A stretch of DNA of 6,513 nucleotides from Pseudomonas sp. PGPPP3 (GTDB taxonomy: Bacteria > Pseudomonadota > Gammaproteobacteria > Pseudomonadales > Pseudomonadaceae). Each line of letters begins with the position of its first letter. The stretch's first letter is position 1. The position numbers and the translations under genes are program-made. The notes under the pieces were generated by a model that was not told where the DNA came from, made no database searches, and worked only from the letters and a program-made list of their open reading frames with translations. Shown here in pieces: positions 1-6,513 of this stretch. The stretch covers positions 1 through 6,513 of the forward strand of contig NKIE01000024.1 of assembly GCA_002256055.1 (NCBI GenBank). Direction: 5' to 3'.

Positions 1-1467
1 CGGATACCCCACCAGCTGCTCGCTGCCTTCGCTGATAAAGGCAAAGTCCACCGGTGCGTCCGGCTGTGGCCGCTCCAGGCGAAACACCAGGCCCGGCACA
101 TTGGCGGCGATGCCCTGCAGGCGCGCCTCGCTTTCCTGCAAGGCGGCCAGGGCGCGACGGCGCTCGGTGACGTCGGTGAGGTAGACCACCAGGTATTCGG
201 CCTGACGGAAACGCAGAAAACTCAGCGACACATCGGCCGGTAAGGTGCTGCCATCGGCGCGCAGGCAGTTGCTCTCGAAGCTCAACGGCTCTTCACCGCC
301 GCTGCGTACGCGCTTCCACAGGGCCAGCCAGCGGTCCATCTGCAAACTCGCTTCGATCTCAATCAGCGGCCGCGCCAGCAACCCTCCGGCGCCGTAGCCA
401 AGCATCTGTTCGGCAGCGCGGTTGGCATAGCCGATATGGCTGTCCCAGTTGACCCAGAGGATGCCGACCGTGCTCTGATCGATGGAGAATTGAGTCAGGC
501 GCAGCGCCTGCTCAGCCGCCTCGCGTGACTCAATCGCTTGGCGTGCCTCCAGCAAGCCGCGCTCCCGGCGCAGGGCAAACAGGATGGCCAGGGCAGCCAG
601 CAACAGTACCGTCAGCAGGGCACTGAGGTTCTGCCAGAACCCCGGCGACTCACTCAGGCGCGGGTATTTGAGCTGCAGCCAGCGCCCGCGCAACTGATCC
701 AGTTGCTTGGGCGACAGGCTGCGCAGAGCACTGTCGATCAGCCCCGAGAGCTGCGGCCAATCGCGCCGCGAGGCAACCCGCAACAACTGCGGCAGGCCGA
801 TATCGGCCACCACTGCCAGCTCGGCAAACTCGCTTTCCCGAGCCAGCCGGCTGAACTGCGCCTCGTCGATCACCGCATAGCGCACCTGCTGACTGAGCAC
901 CTGACGCAAGGCTTGGCGCTCACCACTGACGCCTTGCAGGCTGAGATTCAAATAGGTGCCGCGCAGGTAATCGGCCACGACGCTGGGCATGCGCACGGCC
1001 ACCGGTTCAGTGGAACTGAGCTGTTCCAACTCCACCGCCGTACCGCCATTGCGCGCGCCCACCAACAATTGCGGCACGCGCATATAGGGGTCGGAATACA
1101 ACCACAGGCGCAGACCCGCCGGGGTCTGACTGAGACCGGGAGCCAGATCGACCAGGCCTTTACGCACCGCCGCCTCCAGTGCCGCCTGATCAGCATACTG
1201 CTGCCACACTAGTTCCACTTGCAGGGCGCTGGCCAGCCAGGTCATCAGCTCGACATTGAGCCCGGATAGCTGCTGCAGGCGCCGGTCAAACTGCACAAAC
1301 GGCGCCTGCAAAACCACCCCGACACGCAACTGCCGATGCTGATCCAGCCAAGCGCGCTGCGCGCTGTCCAGCGCCAGCGGTTCGACCGTCGTAGCGTAGG
1401 CTGGGGCAAACAAGGCCGTGCCAGCCAACAGGCTGATCACCAGCAAACTTCGAATCATGCCGAGCAC
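1..1467 (-). CDS. Membrane sensor (probable hybrid or classical histidine kinase), N-terminal part: SBP-like sensor + TM + two PAS domains
   Basis: Partial gene; it continues past the left edge, so the kinase part is not seen. Read from GTG at 1467, residues 1-25 are a signal peptide or N-terminal anchor ending PAYA. Residues about 40-268 resemble a family-3 solute-binding domain (RVGVV near the start, then the block SQTPAGLRLWLYSDPY near 114-129). Residues about 280-300 form one hydrophobic helix followed by RRER. A charged linker leads to PAS 1 (about 324-436, ending TDVTERR) and the start of PAS 2 (from about 447). This is the architecture of sensor kinases that bind small solutes in the periplasm. 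Start choice: GTG 1467 has GGAG 9 nt upstream; the ATG at 1458 lacks a good SD and is the alternative. By gene order it is the likely counterpart of P. aeruginosa AgtS (5-aminovalerate/GABA sensing), but the ligand here is inference. Confidence 0.85.
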   Translation of the reverse strand, partial: MLGMIRSLLVISLLAGTALFAPAYATTVEPLALDSAQRAWLDQHRQLRVGVVLQAPFVQFDRRLQQLSGLNVELMTWLASALQVELVWQQYADQAALEAAVRKGLVDLAPGLSQTPAGLRLWLYSDPYMRVPQLLVGARNGGTAVELEQLSSTEPVAVRMPSVVADYLRGTYLNLSLQGVSGERQALRQVLSQQVRYAVIDEAQFSRLARESEFAELAVVADIGLPQLLRVASRRDWPQLSGLIDSALRSLSPKQLDQLRGRWLQLKYPRLSESPGFWQNLSALLTVLLLAALAILFALRRERGLLEARQAIESREAAEQALRLTQFSIDQSTVGILWVNWDSHIGYANRAAEQMLGYGAGGLLARPLIEIEASLQMDRWLALWKRVRSGGEEPLSFESNCLRADGSTLPADVSLSFLRFRQAEYLVVYLTDVTERRRALAALQESEARLQGIAANVPGLVFRLERPQPDAPVDFAFISEGSEQLVGYP

Positions 1468-1476
1468 AACATGCCG

Positions 1477-1480
1477 CTCC
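1477..1480 (-). promoter_or_regulatory. Ribosome binding site of the sensor gene, favouring a GTG start
   Basis: GGAG on the minus strand lies 9 nt before GTG (1467-1465) but 18 nt before ATG (1458-1456). The spacing favours the GTG, which adds three residues in front of MIRSLL. Either start gives a usable signal peptide. Confidence 0.5.
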
Positions 1481-1523
1481 CGATCTGCAGATTGAAAAAG
1501 CCATCCGGCCTTAATACGTCAGA

Positions 1524-1552
1524 CTTATCCGGCAGGCCGCCAACAGACGCAA
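1524..1552 (-). promoter_or_regulatory. Possible sigma70-type promoter of the sensor gene
   Basis: On the minus strand, TTGCGT (1552-1547) and GATAAG (1529-1524) are separated by 17 nt. The matches to TTGACA and TATAAT are only partial (3/6 and 4/6). The implied start point near 1517 would leave a leader of about 50 nt before GTG 1467. Confidence 0.25.
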
Positions 1553-1559
1553 GCGGCGC

Positions 1560-1588
1560 CTGACAAATCACGGCCCAGCTATTAGGCT
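1560..1588 (+). promoter_or_regulatory. Possible weak sigma70-type promoter of the DUF3530 gene
   Basis: CTGACA (1560-1565, 5/6 to the -35 consensus) is followed after 17 nt by TAGGCT (1583-1588, a poor -10). TATTAG at 1580 is a better -10 but is only 14 nt away. The rest of the 152-bp divergent gap holds an imperfect inverted repeat (CAGGC-C-GCC at 1533-1541 with GGCGCCTG at 1555-1562) and no other clear signal. Confidence 0.25.
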
Positions 1589-1619
1589 GAACGAACTACT
1601 CCCGGCCTGGACTGTTCTG

Positions 1620-2678
1620 ATGTCTCGCACACTTGCTTCGACACTTTCACTCTGCTGCCTGACCCTGCTGCTGCCCTGCACCACCCCCACCTGGGCGGAA
1701 GAACAAGCTCCAGCAGCACCCGCAGAGGCCGCACCGGCCACCACAGATTCTCCGGCAGACGCCTCCGCCGAGACACCGGCCGCGCCACCCACCGAGCACG
1801 TCGCTGTACCCGAGCGCAGCGAGAACGAAGCTCAGGCCTTGGAACAGCAACTACCCAACGCTGAGCAGCAGCAACTCGCGGCCAGCGATGGCAACTTTCT
1901 CGCCTTGTGGAAGCCAGCCAATGCAGCCGAGGCCAGCGGTGTGGTTATCCTCATTCCAGGCGACAGCGAAAGCGCCGACTGGCCGCAAGCCATCGGCCCA
2001 CTGCGCAACAAACTGCCCGATGTCGGCTGGAGCAGCCTGAGCCTGACCCTGCCCGACCCCCATGACCAGGCACCTCAGGTCGCGCCAGCACCTAGCGAAA
2101 CCGCCAACGCAACCGCCGAGACCGATCCAGCGGCGCCCGCCACTGACACGGCGCAAGCGGCGCCAGATGCAACACCTGCCCCCACAACCCAAGCCATCGC
2201 TGCCCCCGAAGCAGGCCCTCTGACCCAGGCCACGCCGGAGCAGCACGCCGAGCGCGTACTGGCCCGCATTCAGGCCGCCGTGGCATTTGCCCAGACGCAG
2301 AAACCCAAACGCATCGTGCTGCTCGGCCATGGTTCCGGCGGCTACTGGGCAGCCCGTTACCTGGGCAGCAGCCCAAGCCCAGAAGTGCAAAATCTACTGC
2401 TGGTGGCCGCCACGGTGCCGGAAGGCTTTAGCCCGCCACTGGAGGAGTTGGTTCCCGGCCTGAAGCTGGCAGTGGGGGATTTCTACTACAAGGATCAGCC
2501 CGCCGACCGCACCGCTGCGCTAAAGCGCCAACAAGCCAGCAAGCGCCAAACCCAACCCGCTTATGTCCAGGTGGCGATGAAAGCCTTGCCAGGCAATCCG
2601 ACGACCGAACAAGAGCAGTTGTTCCGCCGTATTCGTGGCTGGCTCAGCCTCGACGTCAAAGCGCCCGCGGCTAAGTAA
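1620..2678 (+). CDS. DUF3530 family protein, exported, alpha/beta-hydrolase-like
   Basis: 352 residues. Residues 1-26 are a signal peptide with a likely cut after TWA, so the product is probably periplasmic. Residues 27-62 are Ala/Pro/Glu-rich and disordered-looking. The folded part begins near 90; the block GVVILIPGDSESADWP (from residue 107), followed by a stretch ending in GWSSLSLTLP, is typical of DUF3530. A second Ala/Pro/Thr-rich stretch (about 149-203) interrupts the fold. RIVLLGHGSGG carries a nucleophile-elbow-like GHGSG with Ser239, and the protein ends near an RIRGWL helix. There is no histidine after residue 237, so the usual catalytic His of the fold is not visible and activity is doubtful. 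I know of no assigned function. ATG 1620 is the only in-frame start near the signal peptide; its SD is weak. It stands alone, divergent from the sensor and convergent with the DjlA-like gene. Confidence 0.85.
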   Translation: MSRTLASTLSLCCLTLLLPCTTPTWAEEQAPAAPAEAAPATTDSPADASAETPAAPPTEHVAVPERSENEAQALEQQLPNAEQQQLAASDGNFLALWKPANAAEASGVVILIPGDSESADWPQAIGPLRNKLPDVGWSSLSLTLPDPHDQAPQVAPAPSETANATAETDPAAPATDTAQAAPDATPAPTTQAIAAPEAGPLTQATPEQHAERVLARIQAAVAFAQTQKPKRIVLLGHGSGGYWAARYLGSSPSPEVQNLLLVAATVPEGFSPPLEELVPGLKLAVGDFYYKDQPADRTAALKRQQASKRQTQPAYVQVAMKALPGNPTTEQEQLFRRIRGWLSLDVKAPAAK

Positions 2679-2747
2679 GCCAGCTAGTGAAGCGATGCGT
2701 TGTTGAGGGCACTTATTCGCCACGAAACCCGATTAGCACCGGCCTTA

Positions 2748-2768
2748 TGTTTCAAACAGCGTGAAACA
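2748..2768. repeat. Inverted repeat in the convergent gap, weak terminator candidate
   Basis: TGTTTCA (2748-2754) and TGAAACA (2762-2768) are perfect complements around a 7-nt loop. The repeat begins 5 nt after the stop codon of the DjlA-like gene and 69 nt after that of the DUF3530 gene. The stem is AT-rich and no T-tract follows on either strand, so it is a poor match to an intrinsic terminator. Nothing else stands out in the 95-bp gap 2679-2773. Confidence 0.3.
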
Positions 2769-2773
2769 CGGCA

Positions 2774-3541
2774 CTAGCGCGGACTGTGGCGCTGACGTAG
2801 CAAGGCATAGGCACGGTGCAACTCGCTGGTGATTTCCGTGGCCTCGCGCAGGCGCGCGGCACCGGCACCCGCGCCGGCCAGCTTGTCCGGGTGATGGCGA
2901 CTGAGCAGGCGCCGGTAGGCTTGCTTGATTTGCGCCGGCGTGGCTTCGCGGCTGACGCCGAGCAGGCGCAGCGCCTCAAGCTCGGCGTCAACACTGCGCA
3001 CCTCACCCCGCGCACGGCGAACATAAGGCACCTCCAGTGCCAGCACCGCATCGCGGCGCCAGCCCAGCCATTGGCCCCAGCCCAGAATCAACTCACGCGT
3101 GGACGACGGCACCTGCCCTTCGGCCCAGGCCAGGCGCCAGCAGGCACATAGCAACCCTTCAACCGTCACATCCTGCCCGCGCAATTGCCGCAGCGGCCGA
3201 CGTAGATCGTCTGCGGGGGTCTTGCCACGATTAAAGGCCTCGACTGCGCGCTGCTGCGCCGCACCATCCAGCTGCATCCGGCGCATTTCCTCGCGCGCTT
3301 GCTGGATATGAGCGGGGCGCACGGCTCCGCCGCTCTTGGCCAAGCGCCCAAGCAGGACAAATAACAGCTCCTGCTCGCCCAGTCCGGGCTTGCCGCCCAT
3401 GCGCAGGCGCAAATCGGCCCAAGAGCGCAGTTGCAGACGACGGTCCAGCACCTGCCCGAGCAACGCACCAAGCAGCGCGCCGGGAATGCTCGCCAACAGC
3501 AGTCCGGCCAGCGCCCCGAGCAACGTGAGCGGCCAGAACAC
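2774..3541 (-). CDS. djlA: DjlA-like membrane-anchored J-domain protein with TerB-like middle domain
   Basis: 255 residues from GTG 3541. Residues 1-32 form one glycine-rich membrane helix (WPLTLLGALAGLLLASIPGA, then LLGALLGQVLD). Residues about 54-170 are a helical TerB-like region (AKSGGAV at 68-74; a second copy-like AWAEGQV). Residues about 189-253 are a J domain with QIKQAYRRLLSRHHPDKL; the HPD triad is 217-219. This order (TM, TerB, J) is that of E. coli DjlA, an inner-membrane co-chaperone whose J domain stimulates DnaK ATPase in the cytoplasm and which affects Rcs envelope signalling in enterics. The reading frame stays open further upstream, but that would overlap murU by about 160 nt. 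GTG 3541 begins 1 nt after the murU stop, has GGAG (3555-3552) 10 nt upstream, and gives the family-like N-terminus. It is the last gene of the amgK-murU unit. The client is unknown; the symbol rests on architecture. Confidence 0.88.
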   Translation of the reverse strand: MFWPLTLLGALAGLLLASIPGALLGALLGQVLDRRLQLRSWADLRLRMGGKPGLGEQELLFVLLGRLAKSGGAVRPAHIQQAREEMRRMQLDGAAQQRAVEAFNRGKTPADDLRRPLRQLRGQDVTVEGLLCACWRLAWAEGQVPSSTRELILGWGQWLGWRRDAVLALEVPYVRRARGEVRSVDAELEALRLLGVSREATPAQIKQAYRRLLSRHHPDKLAGAGAGAARLREATEITSELHRAYALLRQRHSPR

Positions 3542-3542
3542 C

Positions 3543-5236
<1,694 letters not shown>

Positions 5237-5245
5237 TGCAAGGGT

Positions 5246-5249
5246 CTCC
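5246..5249 (-). promoter_or_regulatory. Ribosome binding site of amgK
   Basis: GGAG on the minus strand, 9 nt before ATG 5236; it supports this start. Confidence 0.6.
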
Positions 5250-5274
5250 GACGGCGCTAGCCGTTGCGCGGGTC

Positions 5275-5293
5275 ATGCTTTATTATCCAGCAT
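5275..5293. promoter_or_regulatory. Divergent amgK/lptD promoter region with overlapping -10-like boxes inside an inverted repeat
   Basis: The 127-bp gap 5237-5363 must serve both amgK (leftward) and lptD (rightward). At 5281-5286 the plus strand reads TATTAT; the minus strand reads GATAAT at 5287-5282, so both -10-like boxes share the same bases. They lie in the loop of ATGCT (5275-5279) / AGCAT (5289-5293). On the plus strand, TG at 5276-5277 could act as an extended -10 for the alternative hexamer TTTATT (5279-5284). I find no convincing -35 for either direction, and no AlgU/sigmaE-type GAACTT box for lptD. Confidence 0.35.
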
Positions 5294-5314
5294 CTTTTTC
5301 AGCCCATCGAGAGG

Positions 5315-5332
5315 CATGCAGCTTCCTGCATG
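5315..5332 (+). repeat. Hairpin A in the lptD leader
   Basis: CATGCAG (5315-5321), loop CTTC, CTGCATG (5326-5332): a perfect 7-bp stem with a 4-nt loop, extendable by two G-U pairs in RNA. It lies 31 nt before the lptD start codon. It shares bases with hairpin B, so the two cannot form together. Confidence 0.6.
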
Positions 5333-5351
5333 TTGATGGCGCGCAGGAAGC
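5321..5351 (+). repeat. Hairpin B in the lptD leader, covering an SD-like AGGAAG
   Basis: GCTTCCTGC (5321-5329) and GCAGGAAGC (5343-5351) are perfect 9-nt complements around a 13-nt loop. The right arm contains AGGAAG (5345-5350), an SD-like sequence upstream of lptD. The left arm uses the 3' end of the first arm, the loop and the second arm of hairpin A. Confidence 0.55.
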
Positions 5352-5357
5352 CCGGAA
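5345..5357 (+). promoter_or_regulatory. Ribosome binding region of lptD
   Basis: Two candidates precede ATG 5364: AGGAAG at 5345-5350 (better match, but 13 nt away) and GGAA at 5354-5357 (weaker, 6 nt away). Which one is used decides whether hairpin B would block translation directly. Confidence 0.45.
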
Positions 5358-5363
5358 AACAAG

Positions 5364-6513
5364 ATGGCAGTAAAATCCCCCGCGTTCCGCAAAAAATTTC
5401 CATTGCTGGTCACAGGCAGCTTGCTGGCTATGCAGCCATTGGCCGCGCCCTTCGCTGTGGCCGCCGAGCAGTTCGACTGCCAAGTGTCCGCCTCCGGCGG
5501 CTGGGCCTGCGCCCCAAAAAGCACCGCGGCCAAGCTGCCACCACGGCCGGCTCACAGCACCACCGCTGTCAGTGCCGTGGCCGCTGAGGGCGCTGGCGAT
5601 ACCAGCACCGCGAAAACGGCACTGGTCACCGACAGCAAAGGCAAGGGCCTGAGCTCGCGCAGCGCCGACTATAGCCATCTCGACTGGGTACCGCGCGACA
5701 AACTCAGCGCCGCCCAACTGGCTGAAACCGGACCTTACTGCGCCGGCGCCTATATCGAGCCAACGCGGCCGGGCATGAACGACGACACGCCGCTGAATGA
5801 CGCGCCGATGTTCGTTTCCGCCAAAGCTTCGCGTTTCGAGCAAGAACAGCAAGTCGCCACCCTGGCCGGTGATGTTGTGCTGCGCCAGGCCGGCCTGCAG
5901 GTTGAAGCTGACGAAGCCAGCCTGTACCAGACCGAAAACCGTGGCGAACTGGTCGGCAATGTACGCTTGCGCGACAAAGGCGCCCTAGTCGTCGGCGACC
6001 GTGCCGAGCTGCAACTGGACACCGGTGCGGCGAAAATCGACAACGCCGAATACGTCATGCACAAAGGCCATGTGCGCGGCAACGCGCTGTACGCCAAGCG
6101 CCAGGAAGACGCCATCATCCGTCTCAAGGACGGTACTTACACCCGCTGCGAGCCTGGCAACAATGCCTGGCACCTGAAGGGCAACAACATAAAGCTGAAC
6201 CCGGCCACCGGCTTCGGCACGGCAACTAACGTCACCCTGCGGATTAAAGACATACCGGTGTTCTACACCCCGTATATCTACTTCCCGATTGATGACCGTC
6301 GTCAGTCCGGCTTCCTCGCTCCGAGCATCAGTTCGTCCAGCGACAACGGCATGACCCTGCAGACGCCTTATTACTTCAACCTCGCGCCCAACTACGATGC
6401 CACCCTCTATCCGACCTATATGGCCGATCGTGGCTTGCTGCTGGAAGGCGAAGGTCGCTACCTGACCAAGAGCAGCGAAGGGCAGATCGGCGCAGCCATC
6501 CTCAACGATGAAA
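5364..6513 (+). CDS. lptD: LPS-assembly outer membrane protein LptD, N-terminal part
   Basis: Partial: 383 codons, then the right window edge; Pseudomonas LptD is roughly 900 or more residues. LptD with the lipoprotein LptE receives LPS from the LptA bridge and places it in the outer leaflet of the outer membrane. Residues 1-34 are a signal peptide ([20 protein letters not shown], cut near AVAA/EQFDC). Cys39 near the mature N-terminus and Cys262 ([11 protein letters not shown]) match the positions of E. coli Cys31 and Cys173, which form the inter-domain disulfides; Cys49 and Cys126 are also present. A Ser/Thr/Ala-rich stretch covers about 50-105. The LptA-like jellyroll runs from about 150 ([11 protein letters not shown]) to 290. 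[22 protein letters not shown] from residue 300 marks the entry to the barrel. ATG 5364 gives the Pseudomonas-type start MAVKS. It is divergent from amgK; surA usually follows outside the window. Confidence 0.96.
   Translation, partial: MAVKSPAFRKKFPLLVTGSLLAMQPLAAPFAVAAEQFDCQVSASGGWACAPKSTAAKLPPRPAHSTTAVSAVAAEGAGDTSTAKTALVTDSKGKGLSSRSADYSHLDWVPRDKLSAAQLAETGPYCAGAYIEPTRPGMNDDTPLNDAPMFVSAKASRFEQEQQVATLAGDVVLRQAGLQVEADEASLYQTENRGELVGNVRLRDKGALVVGDRAELQLDTGAAKIDNAEYVMHKGHVRGNALYAKRQEDAIIRLKDGTYTRCEPGNNAWHLKGNNIKLNPATGFGTATNVTLRIKDIPVFYTPYIYFPIDDRRQSGFLAPSISSSSDNGMTLQTPYYFNLAPNYDATLYPTYMADRGLLLEGEGRYLTKSSEGQIGAAILNDE

Noticed and set aside
538..1212. 224-residue plus-strand open frame opposite the sensor gene
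   Set aside because: Gln/Arg/His-rich shadow of the GC-rich sensor gene; no recognisable motifs, and the opposite strand encodes a clear SBP/TM/PAS protein.
1593..1620. AlgU/sigmaE-like promoter GAACTA-N17-TCTGA before the DUF3530 gene
   Set aside because: The -10 part overlaps the ATG at 1620, so transcription would begin inside the coding region and remove the signal peptide; there is no in-frame start just downstream.
1851..2390. 179-residue minus-strand open frame opposite the DUF3530 gene
   Set aside because: Composition (Gly/Trp/Cys/Arg) is typical of antisense frames; the plus strand holds the conserved family motifs.
5275..5299. Rho-independent terminator from ATGCT/AGCAT followed by CTTTTT
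   Set aside because: Only a 5-bp stem with a 9-nt loop, and no gene ends upstream of it on the plus strand; the -10-like reading explains the site better.
5283..5852. 189-residue minus-strand open frame opposite the start of lptD
   Set aside because: Antisense shadow of lptD with no domain signature; lptD is certain.

Overview
The window looks like a conserved chromosomal segment of a Pseudomonas-type gammaproteobacterium. The evidence is high GC, an LptD N-terminus of the Pseudomonas type, and the gene order lptD / amgK-murU-(DnaJ/TerB protein) / DUF3530 protein / sensor kinase, which from memory matches the P. aeruginosa PA0595-PA0600 neighbourhood. I see no insertion sequences, phage genes, CRISPR, tRNA or rRNA. 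The two edge genes (sensor kinase on the left, lptD on the right) run out of the window.

Layout. On the minus strand, 1-1467 holds the N-terminal 489 codons of a membrane sensor with a periplasmic solute-binding-like domain, one membrane helix and two PAS domains. A 152-bp divergent gap follows. On the plus strand, 1620-2678 is an exported DUF3530 protein with an alpha/beta-hydrolase-like fold. A 95-bp convergent gap with a weak stem-loop follows. On the minus strand, 5236 down to 2774 is a tightly packed three-gene unit, amgK-murU-djlA-like: amgK and murU overlap by 4 nt (ATGA), and the DnaJ protein starts on a GTG 1 nt after the murU stop. A 127-bp divergent gap (5237-5363) separates amgK from lptD, which is on the plus strand and truncated after 383 codons.

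How the genes fit together. The theme is the cell envelope. AmgK and MurU form the salvage pathway that returns N-acetylmuramic acid to UDP-MurNAc, bypassing the MurA/MurB steps. LptD is the outer-membrane end of LPS export. The DjlA-like protein is an inner-membrane J-domain co-chaperone that could recruit DnaK to envelope processes. The DUF3530 protein is probably periplasmic. The sensor probably reads a periplasmic small molecule.

No wholly new system is visible; the genes are recognisable core genes. The points most worth a second look are the lptD 5' leader, where two mutually exclusive perfect hairpins can form and one covers an SD-like AGGAAG; the overlapping -10-like boxes read both ways between amgK and lptD; the missing catalytic histidine in the DUF3530 protein; and the coupling of a J-domain protein to the MurNAc salvage genes.
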